A model generated the notes under the pieces. That model ran no database searches. It was not told the origin of the DNA and saw nothing but the letters and a program-made list of their open reading frames with translations. The position numbers and the translations under genes are program-made. A stretch of DNA of 64,000 nucleotides, from contig CAZUDB010000004.1 of NCBI GenBank assembly GCA_964619055.1, positions 34,961 through 98,960 of the forward strand, written 5' to 3'. The first letter of the stretch is position 1. Every line of letters starts with the position of its first letter. Positions 34,959 through 43,547 of this stretch are shown here, piece after piece. Source of the stretch: CAYVUM01 sp964619055. Its GTDB lineage: Bacteria > Pseudomonadota > Alphaproteobacteria > Rhodospirillales > Defluviicoccaceae.

Positions 34959-35606
34959 TCAGTACTTAACGCTGCAACCGTAAGGTTGGCTCACTGTTTC
35001 GGCAACGGGGCGTCCGGCGGCCAGATCAGCTAAGGCCAGTTCCACGTAGTTGCGCGCACCCTCAACATCGCTCCAGCGAGCGGTCGGCTTGTCATCGATC
35101 CCGCCCATGTAGACGAGCATGCCTTCGGGATCGACTATATACATGTGCGGCGTAGTGCGCGCGGCGTAGAGGCGGCCAATGTCACCCTCAGGATCTAGAA
35201 TGACGGCCGTTGGCGCCGCATCACGCTCAGAGGTCAGCGTGTTGGCGGTGGGGCCGTCCACGTGGCCCTGCTCACCCGGCGCGGAGGAAATGACGGACAA
35301 CCAGACGATGCCATCCTCCGCAGCCGATTTCTGTAAAGCCTGCATGTTGTTGGTGCCATAGTGCTTCTTGACGTACGGACAGTCGTGGTTAGTCCATTCT
35401 AAGACCACGGTCTTGCCGTGAAAATCCGCTAGATTGTGTGACTTGCCGTTGCTGTCGACGCCAGAGAACTCGGGCGCCGGTTCGCCCACGGAAGGACTCG
35501 CGATCGCTCCGCCCATGAACGCAAACAGGCCGGCGGCGACAACCGCCGTGGTAACCATAGAGCGGCCTGGGACGATGCAATTCGGGATCGACATTGACGA
35601 GAGCAT
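34959..35606 (-). CDS. Exported redoxin / thioredoxin-fold protein with C-terminal GCSVKY motif
   Basis: About 215 aa from ATG 35606 (AGGAG 7 nt upstream). The N-terminal ~45 residues are a signal peptide (TTAVVAAGLFAFMGGAIAS), so it acts in the periplasm. The peroxiredoxin/thioredoxin fold shows VGEPAPEFSGVDSNGK, then ETNH-type EWTNHDCPYVKKHYG with a single Cys, and ends in YGCSVKY with a second Cys. A paralogue at 42942 has the same two-Cys plan. The DsbD-like gene lies just upstream on the same strand, so it probably receives electrons from it. Exact reaction (peroxide, thiol or sulfenate) is not resolved. Confidence 0.82.
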   Translation of the reverse strand: MLSSMSIPNCIVPGRSMVTTAVVAAGLFAFMGGAIASPSVGEPAPEFSGVDSNGKSHNLADFHGKTVVLEWTNHDCPYVKKHYGTNNMQALQKSAAEDGIVWLSVISSAPGEQGHVDGPTANTLTSERDAAPTAVILDPEGDIGRLYAARTTPHMYIVDPEGMLVYMGGIDDKPTARWSDVEGARNYVELALADLAAGRPVAETVSQPYGCSVKY

Positions 35607-35673
35607 CAGTGATCTCCTGGTCTGGATGAGAAGGCAAAGTGCGTTACAAACTTCGGTGGCGTTGGAATGAGAC

Positions 35674-37920
35674 TCAACGCCCCTCCCCCGCCGCTCGCAA
35701 GGCACCCACGTCAACAGTGGTTAAGCGAGCCGCCTGATAAAAGGCGTCAACTAACGTCTGCTCGGTTAGAATCTGCGGAAGAATTTTGCCGGCACCACCG
35801 CCGACGGGGTACAGCACATACAAGGGTACGCCAGACCGCCCGTAGGACTGCAGGTAGCGCGTGATCGCGGGATCACGGTTGGTCCAATCCCCGAGCAGAT
35901 AGACAACCTCCGTGTCTTCAAACGCATCCTCAACGCCCTCCGTGCGGAGCGCAACTTGCTCGTTGACCTTGCATGTGATGCACCACGCGGCTGTCATGTT
36001 AACGAACACAGCCCGGCCGTCACGTCGCAGCGCCTCTAAACGCTCGGGCGAAAATGTTTCGCTCCTTTCGTCTGCGCTGACTTCCTCCGGCTCGGTTGGA
36101 GCCGCCACACCCGATCCAGAGCTTTGAACGGTGACGATCAAGGCCAACGCAGTACCAACCGCCGCCAACGACCCAACGCGACCTGCAACGCGCCAAACGG
36201 TCGTGCCCGCGTCCGCCGTCGCTCGCCACAGCCATACGGAAAAACCGATCAGCAACATGCCGCTCAATGCTGCGGCGACAGCCGCCGGGCCCGCTTGCAG
36301 GGCCAGAACCCACACCAACCATACCGCCGAAGCGTATAATGGAAACGCCAAGATCTGCTTGAGACGCTCCATCCAGACGCCCGGCTTTGGGAGCAGTCGT
36401 GCGAGGCCAGGGATCAACGTCAGCAGGACATAGGGCAAGGCCAAACCGACCCCGAGCGCGAACATGACCGCAAGCGCGACGCCCCAAGGCTGGGTCAGCG
36501 CAAAGCCGATCGCCGTGCCCATAAACGGCGCGGTGCACGGTGTTGCTACAAGGGCGGCGAGCGCACCCGTGCCCAGGTCCCCGAGAACGCCCTGCCGGGC
36601 CGTGAATCCGCTGCCGATGCCGGAAATGGAGCCGCTCACGGAGACGAAGCCCGACATGACGAGCCCCAACGTAAACAAAACCAGGGCCATAACGCCGACA
36701 AAGAGCGGCGATTGCAGCTGAAATCCCCAACCGATCTCTGCTCCGCCATAACGCAGCGCCAGCAGAACGGCGGCCAATAACGCCATGAACAGGAGGACGC
36801 CGGCGGCGTAGGCGAGCCCGCCTTGCCATAGGCGTCGCCCACCCGCATGGCCATGCCGGACGAAGCCAATGGCTTTCATCGACAGGACCGGAAACACGCA
36901 AGGCATTAGGTTTAAGATCAGACCGCCGAGAAATGCGAAGGCAAGCGCTTGAGCAACGCTGACCGGAGCAACGTTGCTACCCATCCCGCCCACCACGGTG
37001 GCACCTGAGGTGGTTCCGGGGATTGCCGCGGCCTGATCGGGGTTCGCTGAAACCGTAATGGCGCGCGTGATGGCGCCATCGTCGGCTTGCTCCGTCAGCA
37101 CAATGACGCCCTCGAGAACACCGGTCGGAACCGCCTGACCACGCGAGGCTCTAAGGGTGAGGTCGGACGGCGAGCGATGCAGAGATTGCTCGGCTGCCGG
37201 CTCGATGGGGCCCCATTCGTTGGGGAAGAACACTGCACCCGACACCCGGTCGCTGGCCGAACCGGTGTCCAGCGTCAACACGATATCCTGCTCATCGAGG
37301 CGAAAATAACTCGGCCAGGGACTGTCGACTGGGATTAGCGTCCTCGCTTCCTGAAATTGACTGGACAGCGATGCGTTGGCTTCCGACGTCGGACCCGTAG
37401 GGATCTCGACGCGCAACTGCGCCGCTTCAGGAATGCAGACGTCGGCGCACACGAGCCAGGACGCGTTGGCGGTCACCGGAATAGGGTTGCCAGCCTCCCA
37501 GGTCGCCGGGACGTCCAGGCGAATGAGGTGCAGAACCGAACCCTCATAACCGAAATTGACAAGGGAGCCATAGGGGATGCGGTGCGGATAGGGCCATTGT
37601 ATCGCCCCGGCCTTCACGCCCGCGGGCAGATCCCACTGGATTCGGGTCGGCTCGCCGGAATCACCCGGATTTCTCCAATATGTGTGCCACCCCGGATCAA
37701 TGTCGAACCGCAGCGCAAGCCACAGGTGATCGCCAGGCTTGACAGTGGTGAGCTCCGAAAGCAGCGACGCCCGAACACGTGGCTCCGCAAAGATATCCGA
37801 CTGCTGGGCACGCGACGGCGACAGAGTGGCAAGAACCAGCGCCAGGACAATAAGCGACGATCGGTGGGGACCCCACCTCGACCAATATCGTTCCCCCAAA
37901 TTCCGAAAATCACGTGCCAT
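35674..37920 (-). CDS. DsbD/ScsB-type transmembrane thiol:disulfide reductase
   Basis: About 748 aa. It has a signal peptide, then a periplasmic DsbD-N-like domain (~45-300, with YWRNPGDSGEPT and NASWLVCADVCIP), eight TM helices with the paired Cys regions LMPCVFPVLSMKA and VATPCTAPFMGTA, and a C-terminal thioredoxin domain MTAAWCITCKVNEQ (CxxC). It carries electrons from cytoplasmic thioredoxin to periplasmic partners. The exported redoxin 68 bp downstream is the likely client. ATG 37920 has no clear ribosome site; GTG 37932 is possible. Confidence 0.88.
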   Translation of the reverse strand: MARDFRNLGERYWSRWGPHRSSLIVLALVLATLSPSRAQQSDIFAEPRVRASLLSELTTVKPGDHLWLALRFDIDPGWHTYWRNPGDSGEPTRIQWDLPAGVKAGAIQWPYPHRIPYGSLVNFGYEGSVLHLIRLDVPATWEAGNPIPVTANASWLVCADVCIPEAAQLRVEIPTGPTSEANASLSSQFQEARTLIPVDSPWPSYFRLDEQDIVLTLDTGSASDRVSGAVFFPNEWGPIEPAAEQSLHRSPSDLTLRASRGQAVPTGVLEGVIVLTEQADDGAITRAITVSANPDQAAAIPGTTSGATVVGGMGSNVAPVSVAQALAFAFLGGLILNLMPCVFPVLSMKAIGFVRHGHAGGRRLWQGGLAYAAGVLLFMALLAAVLLALRYGGAEIGWGFQLQSPLFVGVMALVLFTLGLVMSGFVSVSGSISGIGSGFTARQGVLGDLGTGALAALVATPCTAPFMGTAIGFALTQPWGVALAVMFALGVGLALPYVLLTLIPGLARLLPKPGVWMERLKQILAFPLYASAVWLVWVLALQAGPAAVAAALSGMLLIGFSVWLWRATADAGTTVWRVAGRVGSLAAVGTALALIVTVQSSGSGVAAPTEPEEVSADERSETFSPERLEALRRDGRAVFVNMTAAWCITCKVNEQVALRTEGVEDAFEDTEVVYLLGDWTNRDPAITRYLQSYGRSGVPLYVLYPVGGGAGKILPQILTEQTLVDAFYQAARLTTVDVGALRAAGEGR

Positions 37921-38099
37921 TACGGTGTCCACTCATCAACGCCGGAGATGTTGATCGTGCCCCCCTGTTCGCAAGCCAGAGCGCACCTCGATCAAGCAGT
38001 TGTCATCGCCGACGTTGTAATGGCAGATGACCAAGCGCCACCGCCGGAATCATCCGTTCGGTGCGTCCGCCCGCCACGTGGCGTCCGAAGGCGCGCCGG

Positions 38100-38936
38100 C
38101 TAATGGCTCATGAGGGTCGGGACCGTCATGTGCGTCAGGATGTGACGTGTCATGCCGCCCAGCACCAGCTCGCGCCAACGCGCATGACCGTAAGCCCCCA
38201 TTACCAACAGATCGGCACCGTGATCGGCAATCCGGGATAACAACATATCGCCGGCGCCGATATCGTCGGCAAATACGTGCTCGGCATCCGCGCGCACGCC
38301 GTGGCGCGCCAAGTGCAGGCAGATGTCTGCGCTCGGGATGTCGCCATGGCCGTCCTCGCCCCCTTGGGGATTGATCGCGAGCACGGTCACCTTCTTGGCA
38401 TTGACAAGAAATGGGATGGCATCTGCAATCGCGCGCGCAGCAAGGCGACTGGCATCCCATGCCACAACGACGCGCTGGCCAATGTCCGGAAACGTTCCAG
38501 CACTCGGGATGATCAGGACCGGTCGGCCAACGGAGAGCACCAACCGATCCGTTAGATCCGCATCGGTGGACACATCGTCCGTATCAGGATCGCGTTGGCC
38601 AACCACCACGACATCGGCATACCGCCCGTGCAACTGCAACAACGGTTCGGCTTTTCCCTCCACCGCGCGCCATTCTCCACGGACGCCCGCCCGGTCGACG
38701 CGTTCGTTGAAGTCGGCCTCTGCGTCCTGCGCCGCTTTCAACACCGCCTCCGCCTGACGAACCAGGATCTCCTCGCTGATCTCGGCACGAACAAAGCCCG
38801 GGATGTGGGGCTGAGCCAAAGCATAAAGACCGGTCAGGTGAGCGTCGTGGTTCTGTGCTAAGCTAATCGCCGCGTCGAGCCGGGCAGCATTGTGCACACC
38901 ATGGTCGACATGAACGAGAAGGTCTTTCAGAGACAT
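38100..38936 (-). CDS. Universal stress protein with two tandem Usp domains
   Basis: A 278-aa protein: MSLKDLLVHVDHG begins domain 1, and domain 2 ends with GADLLVMGAYGHARWRELVLG plus MTRHILTHMTVPTLMSH. That is the nucleotide-binding G-x2-G-x9-G layout and the same closing sequence as the Usp at 4407-5357, so the two are paralogues. It is monocistronic, ~160 bp upstream of the DsbD-like gene on the same strand side. Cytoplasmic, with a stress-survival role inferred from the family. Confidence 0.9.
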   Translation of the reverse strand: MSLKDLLVHVDHGVHNAARLDAAISLAQNHDAHLTGLYALAQPHIPGFVRAEISEEILVRQAEAVLKAAQDAEADFNERVDRAGVRGEWRAVEGKAEPLLQLHGRYADVVVVGQRDPDTDDVSTDADLTDRLVLSVGRPVLIIPSAGTFPDIGQRVVVAWDASRLAARAIADAIPFLVNAKKVTVLAINPQGGEDGHGDIPSADICLHLARHGVRADAEHVFADDIGAGDMLLSRIADHGADLLVMGAYGHARWRELVLGGMTRHILTHMTVPTLMSH

Positions 38937-39109
38937 AAGGACGGTGCCTCACGTGTTTGTTGTCGTTGCGGGCGGGTCGAGACATCCGCCACAGGAGTGG
39001 AAAGTATAGCGCGGCGCATGGGAAGCCGAAACCGCCAACATGGGACTCCTTGCATGCCGCCTTATGGCTTGCACTCGCCGCGACCTAAGGTCGAGCATAT
39101 TCGCATTGT
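38937..39109. other. Divergent intergenic region between Usp and solute-binding protein
   Basis: It must hold promoters for both divergent genes. I saw no convincing -10/-35 pair, FNR box or dyad. Confidence 0.3.
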
Positions 39110-40183
39110 GTGCCATTCTGGAAGCACAGGCGCGGTGTGACGCACATATACGGGATAACCGTTTTGAGTTGTATCATCGCCGTAGCGACGGCGATCGCGT
39201 TTTTTTACCCGGAGAGCAGAAAACAGATACGCGTTGCGACGTGGGGGGGACCGACCCTTGCCCGCCAAGTCCAAAACGATTTTCGGCCGTTTGAGGCCGA
39301 GACGGGCATTGGCATCGTAGCTACGGCATGGGACGGCGGCGCCGAATCCTTGATCGAGATGTTCGATTCCGCCGCTGTTGCCTTTGACGTCGTGCTGTTG
39401 GATGCGGTGATGTTAGAACGGACCTGTGACACAGGCGTACTTTTGCAACAAAAACCTCCGGGCGGCAGCGCTGAGTCGCCGGCACGATCGCCGCTCAGCC
39501 ATCCGTGTGGTGTTGTCGCTCTGACATGGTCGGTTGCTTTGGCGTGGAATCCGCAACTATTTCCCCGTGGGGCGGAGTCCTGGTCCCAATTGTGGGACGA
39601 AGCGCATGTCTCCGGCCTCGTTGCGCTTCGTATGAGCGCCCGCCATACGCTTGAAATCGCTTTGCTCGGCGATGGCGTCGCACCCCGTGACGTTTACGCT
39701 CTGCTTGCAACGGCAACGGGCCTGGAGCGTGCGTTCGGCAAACTGGAGACCCTGGGCGACCGGGTGCGCTGGTGGCGAGTCGGCCCGACGCCACGGCGCT
39801 GGTTGGAGGACGGCACCGTTGCGCTGGCAGCCGTTTTTGCAGATCAACGGCACGACCAAGCCGGACCGCTTGCCGTATCTCCCGGCAGTCGATTGACAAC
39901 GTTCGACTACTGGGCTGTCCCCAAAGGTGCTGAAGGTGTCGCGGAAGCCCGCCGCCTGATCCAGTTCATGACCGATTCGGCGCGGATGTCCCTCCCCGCC
40001 GGCTCCTCCGACGGCCACGATCGCGACACGCTGCAACAACCCTCGTTCATGATCGATGCCCAGTTTTGGGCGCAGCATGGCAGACGCTTGCGGGCCGCTT
40101 TCAGGGCATGGCGAGAACGTACGCCGACCGGAGCGGGCGATCTGGGCAACGCCATGGACACGGGCAAGCGCGCGGAGCGCTGA
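39110..40183 (+). CDS. Orphan extracellular solute-binding protein (PotD/spermidine-putrescine type)
   Basis: A 357-aa protein starting at GTG 39110 (GTG 39137 also possible). It has an N-terminal export helix (ITVLSCIIAVATAIAFFY), then a type II periplasmic-binding fold starting IRVATWGGPTLARQVQNDF, with FDVVLLDAVMLER and CGVVALTWSVALAWNP as in polyamine/iron-type binding proteins, and the VSGLVALRMSARHTLEIALL closing region. No ABC permease or ATPase is adjacent, so it may be a sensor, scavenger or a subunit of a distant transporter. The ligand is unknown. Confidence 0.75.
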   Translation: MPFWKHRRGVTHIYGITVLSCIIAVATAIAFFYPESRKQIRVATWGGPTLARQVQNDFRPFEAETGIGIVATAWDGGAESLIEMFDSAAVAFDVVLLDAVMLERTCDTGVLLQQKPPGGSAESPARSPLSHPCGVVALTWSVALAWNPQLFPRGAESWSQLWDEAHVSGLVALRMSARHTLEIALLGDGVAPRDVYALLATATGLERAFGKLETLGDRVRWWRVGPTPRRWLEDGTVALAAVFADQRHDQAGPLAVSPGSRLTTFDYWAVPKGAEGVAEARRLIQFMTDSARMSLPAGSSDGHDRDTLQQPSFMIDAQFWAQHGRRLRAAFRAWRERTPTGAGDLGNAMDTGKRAER

Positions 40184-40337
40184 CGGGTGGGCCTTACGCC
40201 ACAGGCATTCCCGCGGTTGATTGGTGATCGCCATAGGAGCTCGGATCAGATAACTCTTGGGCGTATGGAGCGAACAACACGCCAAAGTTGCGCGTTCGAG
40301 TCATCATCAAACTACGGGAGCCGAGGGAGCGAACACC

Positions 40338-40601
40338 ATGAAGATCATCGTGGATCGTCCGACGGATAGCAATATCGCCGAGATGCAATCGTGGCCCATC
40401 TGGCAGAAAGAGCCAAGCCGATTTGACTGGACTTATGACGTGGGTGAGACCTGCTATCTCCTGGAAGGCAAGGTTCGCGTCACCGCAGCGGATGGAACTT
40501 CGGTCAGCTTCGGTGCCGGCGATCGCGTCACATTTCCGGCCGGTTTATCCTGTGTGTGGGAGGTTGAGGAACCGGTGCGCAAGCACTACCGCTTGGGCTA
40601 G
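40338..40601 (+). CDS. Small cupin (DUF861-type)
   Basis: An 87-aa single cupin. ATG 40338 has a GAGGGAG about 8-10 nt upstream and begins MKIIVDRPTDSNIAEM. The core motifs are FDWTYDVGETCYLLEGKV, SVSFGAGDRVTFPAGLSCVW and EEPVRKHYRLG, as in DUF861 (EutQ/ureidoglycine-aminohydrolase-like) cupins. The function is unknown; a metal site is possible but the usual His set is reduced. It lies 27 bp before the CobD-like gene. Confidence 0.75.
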   Translation: MKIIVDRPTDSNIAEMQSWPIWQKEPSRFDWTYDVGETCYLLEGKVRVTAADGTSVSFGAGDRVTFPAGLSCVWEVEEPVRKHYRLG

Positions 40602-40627
40602 CCGATGAGTTGATAGGTCGACGGGCC

Positions 40628-41683
40628 ATGACGCAGGCCTCTGCCGTAGCAGGCGGTGAGCGCGAACACGGCGGCCGGCTTGATGCTGCCCGGCAGCGCT
40701 GGGGGCGCCGCGCCGGCGACTGGCTTGAGCTTTCGACGGGCATCAATCCAGAGCCGTTTCCGCTACCGCCGCTGGACCTGGGCCTATGGACTCGGTTGCC
40801 GGACCAGGCATTGGATGCTGCCCTGCGCGACGCGGCGGCCGCGGCTTATGGGGTCCCTGGCCGTGACTGGATCGTTGCGGCCCCCGGATCCCAAGCCCTG
40901 ATCCAATGGCTGCCGTGGCTTGTCGGACGAACACAGGTCGCCATTCTGGGGCCGACCTACAACGAACATGCCCCGGCATGGATGGCCGCCGGTCACGATG
41001 TCCGTGAGGTGACGGACCTGGACAGCGTGCCACCGGCGGCGAGCGTGGCTGTGGCCGTCAACCCCAACAATCCGGACGGGCGTCTAATCGACCCAGATCG
41101 TCTGACGGCAATGGCGGAACATCGCCTTGTCGTGGTCGACGAGGCCTTCGCGGATGTGGCACCCGAGATTAGCGTGGCCGCCCATGTCGATCGACGAGAT
41201 ATTATCGTCCTGCGATCGCTCGGGAAATTCTTTGGCCTTGCCGGTCTCCGCCTTGGCTTCGCCATCGCCGGCAGAGCGCGCGCGGATCGGATCCGGAGTG
41301 CCCTTGGCCCGTGGGCCGTGAGCGGACCGGCCACGGACGTGGGTCGCCAAGCCTTGCTCGACGACCGCTGGCAGGCTGCCACCCGACGCCATCTTGCCGC
41401 CGCCGCTGCGGATTTGGATAAACTACTCGTTGCCGCGGGCTTGTCCGTCTCGGGCGGAACCAACCTTTTCCGACTTGTCCGGACACAACGGGCTCAGGAG
41501 GTGTACGAGGGCCTTGGTCAACATGGAGTCCTGGTGCGATCGTTTGCGCGCCATCCCACTTGGCTGCGCTTCGGACTGCCACCGTCAACGGGATTCAGCC
41601 GCCTTGAGCATGCGCTAGAACGCGTTTCCGGATCGAAATCGGAAGGAACCGAGCTCCGGCGCCTTCGCGGTGCCCGCCGATGA
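40628..41683 (+). CDS. cobD: Threonine-phosphate decarboxylase (CobD/CobC), cobalamin synthesis
   Basis: About 351 aa from ATG 40628, fold type I PLP enzyme. The PLP Lys is in LRSLGKFFGLAGLRLGF and the Asp/Asn in VNPNNPDGRLID and VVDEAFADVAPE. Its EHGGRLDAARQRWG start and LSTGINPEPFP are characteristic of the cobalamin enzyme that makes (R)-1-amino-2-propanol phosphate, or its histidinol-phosphate aminotransferase relatives. No other cobalamin genes are in view. It overlaps marC by 4 bp. Confidence 0.85.
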   Translation: MTQASAVAGGEREHGGRLDAARQRWGRRAGDWLELSTGINPEPFPLPPLDLGLWTRLPDQALDAALRDAAAAAYGVPGRDWIVAAPGSQALIQWLPWLVGRTQVAILGPTYNEHAPAWMAAGHDVREVTDLDSVPPAASVAVAVNPNNPDGRLIDPDRLTAMAEHRLVVVDEAFADVAPEISVAAHVDRRDIIVLRSLGKFFGLAGLRLGFAIAGRARADRIRSALGPWAVSGPATDVGRQALLDDRWQAATRRHLAAAAADLDKLLVAAGLSVSGGTNLFRLVRTQRAQEVYEGLGQHGVLVRSFARHPTWLRFGLPPSTGFSRLEHALERVSGSKSEGTELRRLRGARR

Positions 41684-42330
41684 GTCTCGCAGAGCTGGCG
41701 CTGCGCTCATTCACGACATTCTTTGCCACCATCGGTCCCGTCGACGTGGCGGTCATTTTTGCTGTTCTGACAACCGCCGCAACGCCGAAGGAGCGCCGCA
41801 TTCTGGCCATCCGCGGTGTCGTTATCGGCAGCTTGATCTTGACCATGTTCATGATCCTGGGCGACGCGCTGCTCAAATGGCTTGGGATCTCACCGCCAGC
41901 GCTGAGAACCGCGGGCGGCGTGCTGCTCATGCTGCTTGCGATCGACATGGTGTTCGGGCGGGTCTCGGCTATGTCGTCCACCACCAGCGCCGAAACCAGC
42001 GAGGCCAAAGCCAGGCAGGACATCTCCGTGTTTCCGCTGGCGACACCCTTGATCGCCGGTCCGGCGGCCATGGGCGGCGTCGTGCTGATGAAGGCGGAGG
42101 CCCAGGGCGATTTCGTGTCCGAACTGGTCGTCTATGGTACGTTGATCGGCGTTCTGGTGCTGACGCTCGTGTTGCTGCTGGTGGCCACTCAGGTCCAAAA
42201 AGTGCTCGGCGTCACGGGGCAACACGTGGTCTCTCGCCTGTTCGGGGTGCTGCTCGCCGCCCTGGCGGTGCAGTTCGTGTTCGACGGCTTGGCGGCAAGC
42301 GGACTGTTTGATCCGGCTCCAAGGATGTAA
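41680..42330 (+). CDS. MarC-family integral membrane protein
   Basis: A 216-aa protein with six TM helices. It shows FFATIGPVDVAVIFAVLT, GVLLMLLAIDMVFG and FPLATPLIAGPAAMGGVVL, the last a hallmark of MarC/YhgN proteins. The family was once linked to multidrug resistance, but the E. coli evidence does not support that, so function is open. ATG 41680 overlaps the cobD stop (ATGA). Confidence 0.9.
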   Translation: MSLAELALRSFTTFFATIGPVDVAVIFAVLTTAATPKERRILAIRGVVIGSLILTMFMILGDALLKWLGISPPALRTAGGVLLMLLAIDMVFGRVSAMSSTTSAETSEAKARQDISVFPLATPLIAGPAAMGGVVLMKAEAQGDFVSELVVYGTLIGVLVLTLVLLLVATQVQKVLGVTGQHVVSRLFGVLLAALAVQFVFDGLAASGLFDPAPRM

Positions 42331-42402
42331 AGAACCAGCGGTCTTTCGGACGGGCGTTGGCCTGCGAGGGTTCGACACCGCCGATGACCACGATAACCGC
42401 CG

Positions 42403-42771
42403 TTAATCGCCGTCGCTGTCTTTAACGACATCACCAGGCCGAACCATGACGTTATAGGGCGGCATGACGCCGAGACGCCTGCCGGCCTGGGAAACCGGCA
42501 GAGGATGGGTCAAACAGTCCGGACGGCCCAACGTTGAATAGCAGAATGCATCCTGCGCCGGTTGGAGAGCGTTTTCACGGCAATAGGATCGCGCTTGGCT
42601 CGCGCGCATGATGGAGCAGTCCTTGCCGCTGAAAAGGGACACGACGTGATCAAAGGACGTTTTTCGGGTCGTGCTCAATAGCGCGATTTCCGCTGCGGGC
42701 CAAGCCCACAGCGAGCACCCAGCGGTGGCGAGCGAAATCGCGACGGACGTAACGACAAGGATTGTACGCAT
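42403..42771 (-). CDS. Small lipoprotein of unknown function
   Basis: About 122 aa from ATG 42771 (MRTILVVTSVAISLATAGC), a lipoprotein signal with Cys19 as the modified residue; the longer opening from 42828 lacks a signal. The mature part has a conserved-looking segment VSLFSGKDCSIMRASQARSY with several Cys, and a Pro-rich tail. I recall similar GKDCS...YC lipoproteins in other alphaproteobacteria but no function. It is divergent from the redoxin at 42942. Confidence 0.68.
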   Translation of the reverse strand: MRTILVVTSVAISLATAGCSLWAWPAAEIALLSTTRKTSFDHVVSLFSGKDCSIMRASQARSYCRENALQPAQDAFCYSTLGRPDCLTHPLPVSQAGRRLGVMPPYNVMVRPGDVVKDSDGD

Positions 42772-42843
42772 CGGGCTTGGCCGGTCCGCTCCAGTGACCT
42801 TTTGGGGCCGTCTCCCATCAACGATCACCTCCGGACATTAACA

Positions 42844-42861
42844 AGCGGTAATCACCGCTTA
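42844..42861. promoter_or_regulatory. Inverted repeat in divergent promoter region
   Basis: AAGCGGT-AATC-ACCGCTT is a perfect 7-bp dyad located centrally between the divergent lipoprotein and redoxin genes. It may be an operator; no T-run makes a terminator unlikely. Confidence 0.4.
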
Positions 42862-42941
42862 GTGAGCGTACCTTGAAGCGCAGCCAAACCTCAGGTTACA
42901 TCCAACCTTAGTGGCAACAGCTGGTGTGTGGAGGTTGACCA

Positions 42942-43502
42942 ATGGCGGCTCTCGAAACGCCGATCTGCGATTTCGGTCGGCCGGCGGTTGCGTTCAGCCT
43001 GTCTGATCCGGATGGACACACCGTCAGCCTCGCCGACGTCCGGGGCGAGCGCGGAACGCTTGTAATGTTTATCTGTAACCACTGTCCGTATGTGCGAGCC
43101 GTGGCCGACCGTATTGCCCGCGACGCGCGTGAGTTGCAGGAGATTGGCATTGGTGTGGTCGCGATCATGCCCAACGACTATGCGGCCTACCCCGAGGATG
43201 CCCCAGCCAAAATGGCGACGTTTGCAAAGCAACACGGTTTCACGTTTCCCTATCTGATTGATGAAACCCAAGAGGTGGCGCGCGCCTACGATGCTGTTTG
43301 TACGCCGGACTTCTTCGGCTTCGACGCTCAGCTCGGCTTGCAGTACCGCGGCCGGCTTGACGAGTCGGGGCGCAGTCCCGCGCCCGCCGGCGTGCGTCGG
43401 GAGCTGATTGAGGCGATGCGCCAAGTGGCGGATACCGGTTGCGGTCCTACCGAACAGACGCCCAGCACGGGCTGTTCGATAAAGTGGCGGGCGACGGCGT
43501 AG
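42942..43502 (+). CDS. Cytoplasmic redoxin / thioredoxin-fold protein with C-terminal GCSIKW motif
   Basis: A 186-aa protein with GGAGG 7 nt before ATG 42942 and no signal peptide. It shares the plan of the exported redoxin at 34959: FSLSDPDGHTVSLADVRG, the Cys motif FICNHCPYVRAVADR, and a C-terminal CxxTEQTPSTGCSIKW with Cys residues. It is an AhpC/TSA-like thioredoxin fold of unknown substrate, apparently the cytoplasmic counterpart of the periplasmic protein. Placed 46 bp before yfgM on the same strand. Confidence 0.82.
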   Translation: MAALETPICDFGRPAVAFSLSDPDGHTVSLADVRGERGTLVMFICNHCPYVRAVADRIARDARELQEIGIGVVAIMPNDYAAYPEDAPAKMATFAKQHGFTFPYLIDETQEVARAYDAVCTPDFFGFDAQLGLQYRGRLDESGRSPAPAGVRRELIEAMRQVADTGCGPTEQTPSTGCSIKWRATA

Positions 43503-43547
43503 CGACCTCGAAGAGTATCTCTATGGACCCGAAAGTGTTGCGATAGC

